A stretch of 64,000 bases of DNA from Gordonia tangerina (GTDB lineage Bacteria > Actinomycetota > Actinomycetes > Mycobacteriales > Mycobacteriaceae). Position 1 is the first letter of the stretch. Each line of letters opens with the position of its first letter. The notes beneath the pieces were generated by a model that saw only the letters and a program-made list of their open reading frames with translations, searched no databases and was not told the DNA's origin. Position numbers and translations under genes: made by a program. The stretch spans positions 62,001 through 126,000 of the forward strand of contig NZ_JAKGCU010000010.1 in the NCBI RefSeq assembly GCF_021556435.1, written 5' to 3'. This document shows positions 26,971 to 35,645 of this stretch, piece after piece.

Positions 26971-28454
26971 CCTCCCCACCTACCACCGCCCCGACCGGAC
27001 ACGCACCGGAGCCGGCCCGCAAGCGCGGGCTGCCGCTGCGGCTGTCTTTGGTCGGCCTGACCCTGGTCCTGGTGGTGCTGGGACTGTTTGCGTCAGGCAT
27101 CGCGGTGACGTCGGCGATGAAGCAGGACCTGCTCTCGCGCACCGACGAAGGTCTGACGTCGTCGGTGGAGACCTGGGCCAAGCCGCGCGACCCGGTCAGT
27201 TTCACCCCGGGACCGCCGTTGGGGCCGCGTCGCCCGCCGTCGCAGTTCTATTCGATGATCGTCACCAGCGACGGCAACACCATCGTCAACAACGACTTCT
27301 CGTCGCAACCTGATCTGGAGTCGCTTCCCGAGGGCAGCACCGGACCGATGACCGTCGATTCGGCCGACGGCGACGGCCCGCAGTGGCGGGTGATCAAGGA
27401 CGAGACGCCCTACGGTGTGTCGATCGTGGCCACCCCGCTCAGCGATGTCCACGCCACGCTGACACGGCTGATGTGGCTGCAGTTGGGCATAGGTGCGTTG
27501 GTCGTGCTGGCGATCGGTGTGCTCAGCTATCTGCTGGTGCGGTCGAGTCTGCGGCCGCTGCGTCGGGTTGAGGAGACCGCCCACGCGATCGCGGCGGGCA
27601 ACCTCAACATGCGGGTGCCGCCGGCCCCGCCCAACACCGAAGTCGGCAGTCTGTCGGAGTCGCTGAACACAATGCTCGGCCAGATCCAGCGGGCATTTGC
27701 ACGAACAGCCGCCTCTGAACAGCAGGCTCGCTCATCCGAAGAACAGGCACGCACCTCGGAGGAGAAGATGCGCCGGTTCATTGCCGACGCCAGCCACGAG
27801 CTGCGTACACCGTTGACCTCGATCAAGGGGTTCGCGGAGTTGTACAAGCAGGGCGCAGTGCCCGACGCCGCCGATGCGATGGGCCGGATCGACGCCGAGG
27901 CCGGCCGGATGGGTCTGCTGGTGGAGGACCTGCTGATGTTGGCTCGCCTCGACGCCCACCGCCCCGTCGACAACCGCCCGGTCGATCTGCTGGCCGTCGT
28001 CGCCGACGCGGTGCACGGTGCTGCGGCGGCCGCCCCGCACCGTGAGATCCACGTCGAGATAGGTACCACCGGTGAGCCGCCCGTGGTGACCGGCGACGCG
28101 CCGCGGTTGCTGCAAGTGCTGCGGAACCTGATCAACAATGCCATCGCGCACACACCCGACGACGCGTCGATCACCGTGGGCATCGACGTCGACACGACCG
28201 CCGAGAACGATGACGTGGTGATGACCGTGGCCGACACCGGGCAAGGTCTGACCCCCGAGGAGGCCGCGCATGTGTTCGAGCGGTTCTACCGGGGCGACTC
28301 GTCGCGTCATCGCGGCGACCGTGGCGGCGGCAGCGGGCTGGGGTTGTCCATTGTTTCGGCACTGGTGGACGCGCACGGCGGTACCGTCGGGGTGGACTCG
28401 ACACCAGGGCAGGGATCGCGGTTCTGGGTGCGATTGCCGCGTCGGATCGACTAG
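26967..28454 (+). CDS. phoR: Sensor histidine kinase PhoR
   Basis: 495 residues from the GTG overlapping the phoP stop (GTGA). Membrane segments at about 28-50 and 165-190 flank an extracytoplasmic sensor of ~115 residues; then HAMP (VRSSLRPLRRVEETAHAIAAGN), a Glu/Ser/Gln-rich coiled region, HisKA with the phosphorylated His in SHELRTPLTSIKGF, and HATPase_c with NNAIAHTP, DTGQGL and GGSGLGLSI. It phosphorylates PhoP. The frame to 26718 is open upstream within phoP but has no start of merit. Confidence 0.92.
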   Translation: MTSPPTTAPTGHAPEPARKRGLPLRLSLVGLTLVLVVLGLFASGIAVTSAMKQDLLSRTDEGLTSSVETWAKPRDPVSFTPGPPLGPRRPPSQFYSMIVTSDGNTIVNNDFSSQPDLESLPEGSTGPMTVDSADGDGPQWRVIKDETPYGVSIVATPLSDVHATLTRLMWLQLGIGALVVLAIGVLSYLLVRSSLRPLRRVEETAHAIAAGNLNMRVPPAPPNTEVGSLSESLNTMLGQIQRAFARTAASEQQARSSEEQARTSEEKMRRFIADASHELRTPLTSIKGFAELYKQGAVPDAADAMGRIDAEAGRMGLLVEDLLMLARLDAHRPVDNRPVDLLAVVADAVHGAAAAAPHREIHVEIGTTGEPPVVTGDAPRLLQVLRNLINNAIAHTPDDASITVGIDVDTTAENDDVVMTVADTGQGLTPEEAAHVFERFYRGDSSRHRGDRGGGSGLGLSIVSALVDAHGGTVGVDSTPGQGSRFWVRLPRRID

Positions 28455-28512
28455 ACCGATGAGTTTCGTCGCCCGGCACGGTCAGTAGTGGGACAGCGAA
28501 AGGGGATCACTC

Positions 28513-29190
28513 ATGTCCGCACAGATGCCGCCGGTCGTCGACGAACAGTCCTGGCGAACCGCCCTCGCCGAACTCCGGGCCCGGGAGAAGGCCGCCACCC
28601 GCGAACTCGACGCGATCGCCGCGCAGCGACGCCGGTTACCGATGGTCGAGATGCCCGATTACACACTGATCGGACCCGACGGGCCGATCTCGTTGGTTGA
28701 CGTCTTCGACGGCCGCGCCCAGCTGATCGTCTACAACCACATGTGGAGCGACGGCGCAGAATTCCAGTGCGGCGGCTGCACGAGCTTCACCGCACAGTTC
28801 ACCCGGCTCGACTTCCTGGCGAACTATGACGCGCGGTTCGTCATCGTCACCAACGGGCCGATCGAGGAAGCCCTCGCCTACAAGGCACGCGTCGGCAATC
28901 AGATGGAGTGGTACTCGTCGTCGGAGAGCTCATTCGGCGCCGACGTCGACGCCGGGCCGGGTGAGGGATTCGGCGTCAACGTTTTCCTCCGTGACGGCGA
29001 CACCGTCTACCGCACCTGGCACACGAATGGTCGCGGCACCGAGCAGCTCTCGCACACCTTCCCACTGATCGACGCCCTGCCCTACGGGCGGCGCGAGGAA
29101 TGGCAGGATTCCCCCGACGGTTGGCCGCGCACCCCGACGTATTCGGGCTGGCTGGATTCGCCGGACATCGCTCGGCTCTACGGCGAATAG
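28513..29190 (+). CDS. DUF899 family thioredoxin-like protein
   Basis: 225 residues. The DUF899 pattern is clear: LRAREKAATRELDAIAAQRRRLPMVEM near the N-terminus, QLIVYNHMW, then CGGC in EFQCGGCTSFT, and a C-terminal DSPDGWPRTPTYSGW. The fold is thioredoxin-like and CGGC sits at the active-site position, so a redox role is inferred. Cytoplasmic. AGGGGA precedes the ATG by about 8 bases. It converges on the restriction-like gene with 3 bases between stops. Confidence 0.83.
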   Translation: MSAQMPPVVDEQSWRTALAELRAREKAATRELDAIAAQRRRLPMVEMPDYTLIGPDGPISLVDVFDGRAQLIVYNHMWSDGAEFQCGGCTSFTAQFTRLDFLANYDARFVIVTNGPIEEALAYKARVGNQMEWYSSSESSFGADVDAGPGEGFGVNVFLRDGDTVYRTWHTNGRGTEQLSHTFPLIDALPYGRREEWQDSPDGWPRTPTYSGWLDSPDIARLYGE

Positions 29191-29193
29191 CAG

Positions 29194-30033
29194 TCAGATC
29201 AGTCGGCGCAGCGTCGCGAACTCGCGGACGTCCTCCCGGAACCGGTCCAGGCTGACCAATGTGTACATGCCGTCGATCTGCCGGTCGGCCCACAGTTGGT
29301 GGATACGCCGTAGATCGGATTGCCTTGATTTCCAGCCGATTCCGTCGATCACCGCGAGGACGAGTTGTCGCGGCAGCCGCACCTCGGCCATCTCCTCGAT
29401 CTCGCGGACCGCGTCGGTGAGTTTGCTGCCGGTGGAGTCGAAACCCTTGGCGGCCACCACGATGTCGGCGGTGTCGGGATCGCCGATGATCAGATCGGCC
29501 GGGGCGGTGCGGCCGTTGCGGCCGGTGAAGCGTGACCGCGTGGTGTAGTCGAGTCCGAGATCCTGTGCGATGGACTCGATCTCGTCCTCGATGCGGCGTC
29601 CGGAAGCGCCGGCCCGGGTGGCGGTCACCCGACTGCCGGCACGGGCGACCAGGATGTCGGCAAAAGTGTACGTGCGTTCCAGTTGGGTGCGCAGCATCCG
29701 GACCAGGTCGAACTCGGTGTCGAGCCAGGTGACCAGATCCACCGGCTGTGTCCGGGCAACCCCATGCCAGCCGGTGGTGCCGAACCGGTCACGCAACACA
29801 TTCTTCAGCTTCTCCTGGGAGAGACCGACCGCCAGCCCGAGAACCGGGACGTCGGCGGGATGATCGCGGGCCCAGGCCGCGAGCCCGGCGACGTCGGTGT
29901 CGAGGAGCTCACCCAGGCTGCCCGTGGCCGTGGTGATCCGCTCGGCCTCCGGCGTCGATGCGGTCGGGTCGACGTGAGAGGTCAAGCGGCCCAGCGTCTT
30001 CAGGTAGTCGTCGAAGTCTCCTGCGTCACTCAT
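29194..30033 (-). CDS. DpnII/MboI-like type II restriction endonuclease, catalytic Glu replaced
   Basis: 279 residues. The C-terminal half resembles the DpnII-type PD-(D/E)xK nucleases: Glu151 and Asp180 (PADLIIGD), then IVVAAKGFDSTGSKLTD and the family signature VIDGIGWKSRQSDLRRI. In homologues I remember, the position before AK is Glu (EAK); here it is Ala194-Ala-Lys196, so the ExK glutamate is missing and cleavage may be lost or use another residue. The methyltransferase of the pair lies upstream on the same strand beyond ~420 bases of repeats. Recognition sequence unknown. Confidence 0.65.
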   Translation of the reverse strand: MSDAGDFDDYLKTLGRLTSHVDPTASTPEAERITTATGSLGELLDTDVAGLAAWARDHPADVPVLGLAVGLSQEKLKNVLRDRFGTTGWHGVARTQPVDLVTWLDTEFDLVRMLRTQLERTYTFADILVARAGSRVTATRAGASGRRIEDEIESIAQDLGLDYTTRSRFTGRNGRTAPADLIIGDPDTADIVVAAKGFDSTGSKLTDAVREIEEMAEVRLPRQLVLAVIDGIGWKSRQSDLRRIHQLWADRQIDGMYTLVSLDRFREDVREFATLRRLI

Positions 30034-30047
30034 CCGACGCTGCTTCC

Positions 30048-30426
30048 GCTGGTCGTGTAGCCCGTGAGGTACGAGGGGGTGTGGTGTTCGCTGGTCGAGT
30101 AGCCCGCGAGGAACGAGCGGGCGTGGTTTCTGCTGGTCGAGTAGCCCGCGAGGAACGAGCGGGCGTATCGAGACCAGGTTGCGTGGTCTCGATACGCGGG
30201 CTCGCCCTGGGGGGCTCGCTCGCTACTCGACCACCGATGGAGGTGGCTTTCTTCGCTGGTCGAGTAGTCCGTGAGGTACGAGGGGGTGTGGTGTTCGCTG
30301 GTCGAGTAGTCCGTGAGGTACGAGGGGGTGTGGTGTTCGCTGGTCGAGTAGTCCGTGAGGTACGAGGGGGTGTGGTTTCTGCTGGTCGAGTAGCCCGCGA
30401 GGAACGAGCGGGCGTATCGAGACCAG
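30048..30426. repeat. 42-base tandem repeats of the REP family between methylase and nuclease genes
   Basis: Seven direct units starting GCTGGTCG(A/T)GTAG at 30048, 30090, 30132, 30255, 30297, 30339 and 30381, plus one inverted copy at about 30180-30233. Units come in two sequence types (CCGTGAGGTACGAGG and CCGCGAGGAACGAGC); the third and last run on to GTATCGAGACCAG, which pairs with the inverted copy. The 421-base gap 30034-30454 contains nothing else. The period is a multiple of 3, so false frames read through it. Confidence 0.92.
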
Positions 30427-30454
30427 ACGCAGCTACCGAGAACGTCGTCACCGC

Positions 30455-31558
30455 TCAGTCGCGACCGATGAAAAGGTACTCACTCACGTCGCGCCGGGTG
30501 GCGGCGACGTGCGTGCCGAAACTGTACTTGTGGTCGATCGCGATCACCTCCACGGACGGCTTGACCTTACCCAGCAGATCGACGATCCGGTCGGCGCCGG
30601 GCAGCGCGTTGGACGAGTAGGAGAGCACGATCGCCCCGGCCTGTTCGAAATGCTCGAAGGTGCGCACCAGTGCGTCCTCGATCGAATGCTTGTAAGCAAA
30701 CGGTGTGTAGCGCTTGGTGAGCTTCTTGGTCTTGGTGTGCTCCATGATCGTCATACCCTGCCAATACGCGCTGAGGCCTTCGAGGAAGTGGTAGCGCTTG
30801 ATGTAATCGTTGTCGTCGGTCGGCGGCGCGTACGGCGGATCGAGATAGACGAGGTCCGGTGGGGCGTCGAGCGCCGACAGATCGAGATCGAAGATGTCGC
30901 CGCTCACGCTGCGGTTGGACCGCCCGTTGCTGAACACGGTGGCGTTGTACTCGGCGGCCGACCGCGTGCGGAAATGGTCGCGCAACGACATCCGCAGGTC
31001 ACGGCGGCCGTCGGCATAGCGCGACGAATCGGTGAAGGTGAACACCCCACGCGGTTGTTTACGGGCCGCCGACAACACAAGCGCCGAAATGGCCAGGTCG
31101 CGGCGGTACCCGCGCAGTCGGTCGATGTGTGACCAGGCCGAGTCCAGGAATGCGCGGTCCTCGGCGTCGAAGTACAGGCCGTCGAAGGTGTCCTGGATGA
31201 AATCGCGGTCGTCGGCGGGTGGGCCACAGATCTCGTCGATAAGGTCTGGTTCGAGCCGCACGCTGGAGTTGGCGACCGTGGCCCGGGTGATGATGTGCGG
31301 GAAGGTGAGGAAGTCGTTGCTCAGCACCTGAAAACCCTGCGCCTTCAACAGGTACGACACGACGCCCGAACCGGAGAACGCGTCGACGGCGGTGCTCCCG
31401 CCGATCTCTGCGAAGGTGCGTTCCAGGTGCGGCAGGAGCCGATACTTCGAACCCATGTACCGCAACCGCGGGAACCGCTGGGCGTGCTCGACCACGTCGG
31501 TCGAGGCAACGGTGTGGACCCGGGACGGTCCGCCGCGGGTGAACTCTGGTCGACTCAC
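30455..31558 (-). CDS. D12-class DNA adenine N6-methyltransferase
   Basis: 367 residues. Motif I is DAFSGSGVVSYLL (FSGSG at 61-65), preceded by the target-anchoring RYMGSKYRLLPHL, and motif IV is YLDPPYAPP (DPPY at 240-243). This is the D12/Dam-like order. The central ~100 residues are the likely target-recognition region. With the DpnII-like gene downstream on the same strand it forms a type II restriction-modification pair. Start is the GTG at 31558; Met35 is a shorter option but would remove sequence before the RYMGSK motif. Divergent from the HIT gene. Confidence 0.9.
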   Translation of the reverse strand: MSRPEFTRGGPSRVHTVASTDVVEHAQRFPRLRYMGSKYRLLPHLERTFAEIGGSTAVDAFSGSGVVSYLLKAQGFQVLSNDFLTFPHIITRATVANSSVRLEPDLIDEICGPPADDRDFIQDTFDGLYFDAEDRAFLDSAWSHIDRLRGYRRDLAISALVLSAARKQPRGVFTFTDSSRYADGRRDLRMSLRDHFRTRSAAEYNATVFSNGRSNRSVSGDIFDLDLSALDAPPDLVYLDPPYAPPTDDNDYIKRYHFLEGLSAYWQGMTIMEHTKTKKLTKRYTPFAYKHSIEDALVRTFEHFEQAGAIVLSYSSNALPGADRIVDLLGKVKPSVEVIAIDHKYSFGTHVAATRRDVSEYLFIGRD

Positions 31559-31625
31559 ACGAAAAGAATGTCATGGACCTCCGACAGGTCGCCGACAACA
31601 CGTCGGGTGGCACCGGGCTCGCAGC

Positions 31626-31631
31626 TACAGT
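31626..31631 (+). promoter_or_regulatory. -10 box TACAGT of the HIT gene
   Basis: Seven bases before the ATG at 31639. Confidence 0.5.
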
Positions 31632-31638
31632 GATCCCC

Positions 31639-32067
31639 ATGGCTTCCGTCTTCACCATGATCATCAACGGAGAACTGCCCGGACGGTTCGTGTGGCGTGA
31701 CGGCCAGGCCGTCGCCTTCCTCACCATCAACCCGGTGACGCCCGGACATGTGCTCGTCGTGCCCCGCAAAGAGGTAGACCACTGGGAACAGATGGACACC
31801 GCCTCCTACACCCATCTCACCGACGTCTCGCAGAAGGTGGGCCGGGCGGTGAAAGAAGCCTTCGGGGCGTCCCGGGTGGGGACGATGATCGCGGGGCTGG
31901 AGGTGCCGCACGTGCACATCCACGTGTTCCCGCTGGAGAGCATGGACGCCTTCGACCTGGGCAATGCGCAAAAGGATCCCGACCCCGCCGAACTCGACGA
32001 CGCGGCCGCCAAGATCCGCGCAGCCCTGCGCTCCACCGGCTACGGCGAGTACGTCGCCGACGCCTGA
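31639..32067 (+). CDS. HIT-family nucleotide hydrolase/transferase
   Basis: 142 residues. The histidine triad is His91-Val-His93-Ile-His95 in HVHIHVFP, with the N-terminal FLTINPVTPGHVLVVPRKEV typical of Hint/Fhit-like proteins. It should act on nucleoside phosphoramidates or dinucleotides. The ATG at 31639 follows a TACAGT -10 by 7 bases; the open frame 22 codons upstream is unlikely to be used. A hairpin terminator follows between it and the helicase gene. Confidence 0.9.
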   Translation: MASVFTMIINGELPGRFVWRDGQAVAFLTINPVTPGHVLVVPRKEVDHWEQMDTASYTHLTDVSQKVGRAVKEAFGASRVGTMIAGLEVPHVHIHVFPLESMDAFDLGNAQKDPDPAELDDAAAKIRAALRSTGYGEYVADA

Positions 32068-32078
32068 CCCCCCGATTT

Positions 32079-32118
32079 CGTAGTATGAACCGGCGATTTC
32101 TGCACGGTTCGTACTACG
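32079..32118. terminator. Hairpin between convergent genes (GTAGTAT family)
   Basis: CGTAGTATGAACCG pairs with CGGTTCGTACTACG (one G-U) around 12 bases, between the HIT stop and the helicase stop. Same arm core as the hairpin at 3310-3347. Confidence 0.7.
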
Positions 32119-32126
32119 GATCCGGG

Positions 32127-34220
32127 TCAGACCGTGCGGTGGATGAGCAGCGGCGACACTGTGGCGGCGCCGGCCTCGCGCAGCGCGGCGGCGGCCAGTG
32201 TGATCGGCCAGCCCGACGCGTTCTCGTCGACCACGAGGAGCACGTTCTGACCGGCGACGTCGGGCATGTCACCGAGGTGATCGCGCCAGTAGACGGCCTC
32301 GGTGGCGCCGGTCGCGTCGCGACCCGGGGGTTCGCCCATCCGGACCGGGATCGAGAGGCCCGGACGCTTGCCCACCCGACACAGATACTCGGTGACTTGC
32401 TCGGCCAGCGTGGTACCGGTCAGCCGCAGCGACGCGATCACATCCGGACGAACGCCGCCTTCGCGCACCCAGGCCGCGAGAGTCGCGACTGCCGCGTCGC
32501 CGAGATCGCTCAGCGCGGCGTCGTCACCTCGACGTGCTCCGGCCAGCAACTCGGTCCACTCCGGGGCATCGGCATGCGCCAGCACTCGTCCGGTCTCCGC
32601 CGCGAGCGTGGCCGGAATGCGTCCGCGCGTGCCGAACACGCCGCCCGGCCACATCTTGCGTGGCTCGAGCCGCAAAGCCGAACGACGTAGTGCGCCGGTG
32701 ATCGTCCGCACCGTCTCGGTGGGCACGTCGGCCGACAATGGTTCGGTCAACCGGCCGCGGCACACCGAGCAGCGCCCGCACGGCTGTGCCTCGGGGTCGT
32801 CGAGCGACGACGTGAGCAGCTGCATGAGGCATTGCCGCCCGGCTACATAGGAGCGCATGATGTCGGCCTCGCGACGGCGCACCTCGATGACGCCGTCGTA
32901 GTGTGCCTGGTCGTAGGTCCATTCGACCCCGGTCGCCTGCCATCCGTCGGGCCCCCGGTCGGTGGCGCCGTCGACGGCCAGTTGCTTGAGCATCAGTTCC
33001 ACTCGGCCCCTGCGGAATCCGGTGGATGCCTCGAGTTGGGGAACCGACATCGGGCCGTCCGCTGAGTTCAGGGCATCGAGCAGTGCGTGCATCTTGTCGG
33101 GTTCGGGGATGGTCGCGGTGGCGAAATGATCCCAGATGGCGTCATCGGTGCGTGATGCCAGCAACATCACCACCGCCTCGTCGAGTGCGCGCCCGGCACG
33201 ACCGACCTGCTGGTAGTAGGAGACCGGTGACGGTGGTGCGCCCACGTGCACCACGAAACCGAGGTCGGGTTTGTCGTAGCCCATGCCCAGGGCCGAGGTG
33301 GCCACCAGCGCCTTGACCTCGTTGCGCAACAACGCATCCTCCAGCTCGTGCCGCCGCTGCGCGTCGAGCTGGCCGGTGTAGGCCGCGACCGGATACTCGG
33401 TGCCGTGCACAGCGGTGATGGCGTCCACCAGGCGGTCCGCATCGGCGACGGTGAGGACGTAGACGATGCCCGACCCCGGCAGCTGCGGAAGGTACTCGGC
33501 GACCCAGCCGTAGCGTTGGATCGGCGAGAGCGCATCGATCACGTTGAGGTGCAACGATCGTCGTGCCAGTGCGCCCCGCAGCACCAGGGTGTGCGAGCCG
33601 AGTTGGGCGGCCACGTCCTCGGTGACCCGGGCGTTGGCGGTTGCGGTGGTCGCCAGCACCGGCGTCTGCGGGTTCAGTGTCTGCAGCACGTCGGAGACGC
33701 GACGGTAATCGGGTCGAAAATCGTGACCCCAGTCCGAGATCGCGTGGGCCTCGTCGATCACCAACAGCCCGAGCTGACCGGCGAGCGCGTCGAGCACACG
33801 CCGGCCGAACCCGGGATTGGCCAAACGCTCCGGGGACACCAGCAGCACATCGAGATCCCCGCCGCGCAGCTGTGCCTCGATCATCGACCACTCGTCGACA
33901 TTCGACGAGTTCAAGGTCGCCGCCCGTAGCCCGGCCCGCTCGGCCGCAGCGACCTGATCACGCATCAACGACAGCAAGGGCGAGACGATCAGGGTGGGCC
34001 CGGCAGACGCGCTGCGCAGGATCGCCGTCGCCGACCAGTACACCGCTGACTTGCCCCACCCGGTGGCCTGGACCACCAGCACGCGCGCCGACGGCTCCAG
34101 CAGCGCTGCCACCGCCATGAGCTGATCGTCGCGTAGGCGTGCACCCGGCCCGGCGAGACTCTCGATCACCCGGTCGGCGGCCGTCTGCTGGTCAGGGCGC
34201 AGGGATGCGGGGGAGTTCAT
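32127..34220 (-). CDS. RecQ-like DNA helicase with C-terminal phosphoribosyltransferase-like segment
   Basis: 697 residues. Superfamily-2 motifs are complete: VQATGWGKSAVY (I), PLLSLMRDQ (Ia), VIDEAHAISDWGHDFRPDYR (II, RecQ-type), ATTATA (III), and QVGRAGR (VI). A RecQ zinc site follows near 490-510 (CLMQLL ... CGRCSVC). The last ~60 residues (VLLVVDENASGWPITLAAAALREAGA) look like the PRPP loop of a phosphoribosyltransferase (LVDD-x-x-TG pattern), a fusion unlike E. coli RecQ, which ends in HRDC. It unwinds DNA in repair or recombination; the role of the tail is unknown. Confidence 0.85.
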   Translation of the reverse strand: MNSPASLRPDQQTAADRVIESLAGPGARLRDDQLMAVAALLEPSARVLVVQATGWGKSAVYWSATAILRSASAGPTLIVSPLLSLMRDQVAAAERAGLRAATLNSSNVDEWSMIEAQLRGGDLDVLLVSPERLANPGFGRRVLDALAGQLGLLVIDEAHAISDWGHDFRPDYRRVSDVLQTLNPQTPVLATTATANARVTEDVAAQLGSHTLVLRGALARRSLHLNVIDALSPIQRYGWVAEYLPQLPGSGIVYVLTVADADRLVDAITAVHGTEYPVAAYTGQLDAQRRHELEDALLRNEVKALVATSALGMGYDKPDLGFVVHVGAPPSPVSYYQQVGRAGRALDEAVVMLLASRTDDAIWDHFATATIPEPDKMHALLDALNSADGPMSVPQLEASTGFRRGRVELMLKQLAVDGATDRGPDGWQATGVEWTYDQAHYDGVIEVRRREADIMRSYVAGRQCLMQLLTSSLDDPEAQPCGRCSVCRGRLTEPLSADVPTETVRTITGALRRSALRLEPRKMWPGGVFGTRGRIPATLAAETGRVLAHADAPEWTELLAGARRGDDAALSDLGDAAVATLAAWVREGGVRPDVIASLRLTGTTLAEQVTEYLCRVGKRPGLSIPVRMGEPPGRDATGATEAVYWRDHLGDMPDVAGQNVLLVVDENASGWPITLAAAALREAGAATVSPLLIHRTV

Positions 34221-34290
34221 GACGCCAACCTATCGGTCGTGACCGACACCCGATGGTCGACCCGATCCGTTGTCCACAGACGTCAGGCCC

Positions 34291-34308
34291 TCACAGGAAC
34301 CTGACAGC
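34291..34308 (+). promoter_or_regulatory. PhoP-like direct repeat upstream of the glycosyltransferase operon
   Basis: TCACAGG, four bases (AACC), TGACAGC: both units match TCACAGC at 6 of 7 positions with a 4-base spacer. It lies 45 bases before the ATG at 34353, the same distance as the box before phoP. Confidence 0.55.
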
Positions 34309-34352
34309 TTCAGCGCAGAGTGGGCGAAGTTAGGCATCCGATCCTCGTACAC

Positions 34353-35645
34353 ATGACAGCAGAAGCCCTTCCGACGACAGGCGAGCGCGTGGTGACGGTG
34401 GCCGACAGTTCGACACCCGCGCCCGTCCTCGACATCGTCGTCCCCGTGTACAACGAGCAGACCGATGTCGCCGGAGCGGTGCGGCGGCTGCGCGACCATC
34501 TACGGGTCAACGTGCCGTACCCGTCCCGGATCACCGTCGCCGACAATGCCAGCACCGATTCCACTTTGGCCATCGCCGCCGAACTCGCCGGCGAGATCGA
34601 CGGTCTGCGGGTGGTGCATCTCGACCAGAAGGGTCGAGGACGTGCGCTCAACGCGGTGTGGCGGGGCAGCGACGCGCAGATCGTCGCCTACTGCGACGTC
34701 GACCTGTCGACCGACCTCAACGCGTTGATGCCGCTGATCGCGCCGTTGATCTCCGGGCACTCCGACATCGCGATCGGCACCCGGCTGTCGCGGTCGTCAC
34801 GGGTGGTGCGCGGACCGAAGCGCGAATTCATCTCCCGCTCGTACAACCTCATCCTCAAAACGACGATGCGCGCCAAGTTCTCCGACGCGCAGTGCGGTTT
34901 CAAGGCCATGCGCACCGATATCGCCCGGCAGGTGCTGCCCTATGTCGAGGACACCGGTTGGTTCTTCGACACCGAGCTGCTGGTGCTGGCCGAGCGGATC
35001 GGCCTGCGGATCGCCGAGGTGCCCGTCGACTGGGTCGACGACCCCGACAGCACCGTCGACATCGTCTCCACTGCGGTCGCCGACCTGAAAGGCTGCGCCC
35101 GCGTCGGCTACGCCTTGACGACGGGCCGGTTGCCCATCGCCGAACTGCGTGCCGCCCTCGGCCGCGGCCGAGGGCCCGGCCCCGACATCGACGGCGTCCC
35201 GTTCGGACTGGTCGGCCAACTCGCCCGGTTCTGCGTGATCGGCATCGCCTCGACCATCGCGTATGCCGTTCTGTACCTGATGCTGCACGCCTTCCTCGGC
35301 GCTCAGGTCTCCAACTTCGTCGCACTCGCGATCACCGCCGTCCTCAACACCGCCGCCAACCGGCGCTTCAGCTTCGGCGTGCAGGGGCGTGCGGGAATGA
35401 TGCGGCACCACTTCTTCGGACTCGGTGTGTTCCTGTTCGGCTGGGCAGTGACCGCCGGTTCGCTGGTCATCCTGCACGGGGCCGCGCCCGAGGCGTCCAA
35501 GCATGTCGAACTGGTGGTACTGGTGGTGGCCAACCTCGTTGCCACGCTGACCCGATTCGTCGGCCTGCGCTGGGTGTTCCGCAGCCACAACAGTGTCCGT
35601 GACGTCGCCGGCCCGGCCGGCGCGATGGAAGGCGCCGCCGAATGA
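34353..35645 (+). CDS. GT2 glycosyltransferase fused to a GtrA membrane domain
   Basis: 430 residues. A cytoplasmic GT-A domain (about 25-270; DIVVPVYNEQTDV, ADNASTDST, CDVDLSTDL) is of the polyprenyl-phosphate mannose/glucose synthase type. A GtrA domain follows with four membrane segments (about 290-410; FCVIGIASTIAYAVLYL, NTAANRRFSFG). The protein likely charges a sugar onto polyprenyl phosphate and helps flip it. The ATG at 34353 is preferred over the GTG 33 bases earlier. The stop overlaps the GT39 gene by 4 bases, so the donor made here probably feeds that enzyme. Confidence 0.88.
   Translation: MTAEALPTTGERVVTVADSSTPAPVLDIVVPVYNEQTDVAGAVRRLRDHLRVNVPYPSRITVADNASTDSTLAIAAELAGEIDGLRVVHLDQKGRGRALNAVWRGSDAQIVAYCDVDLSTDLNALMPLIAPLISGHSDIAIGTRLSRSSRVVRGPKREFISRSYNLILKTTMRAKFSDAQCGFKAMRTDIARQVLPYVEDTGWFFDTELLVLAERIGLRIAEVPVDWVDDPDSTVDIVSTAVADLKGCARVGYALTTGRLPIAELRAALGRGRGPGPDIDGVPFGLVGQLARFCVIGIASTIAYAVLYLMLHAFLGAQVSNFVALAITAVLNTAANRRFSFGVQGRAGMMRHHFFGLGVFLFGWAVTAGSLVILHGAAPEASKHVELVVLVVANLVATLTRFVGLRWVFRSHNSVRDVAGPAGAMEGAAE

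Noticed and set aside
30048..30426. CRISPR array
   Set aside because: The repeats are contiguous 42-base units with no unique spacers, one copy is inverted, and no cas gene is present.
30026..30451. 141-residue minus-strand frame and a plus-strand frame through the repeat array
   Set aside because: The 42-base repeat period is a multiple of 3, so frames stay open by arithmetic. The peptides are Thr/Arg/Pro repeats with no ribosome site.
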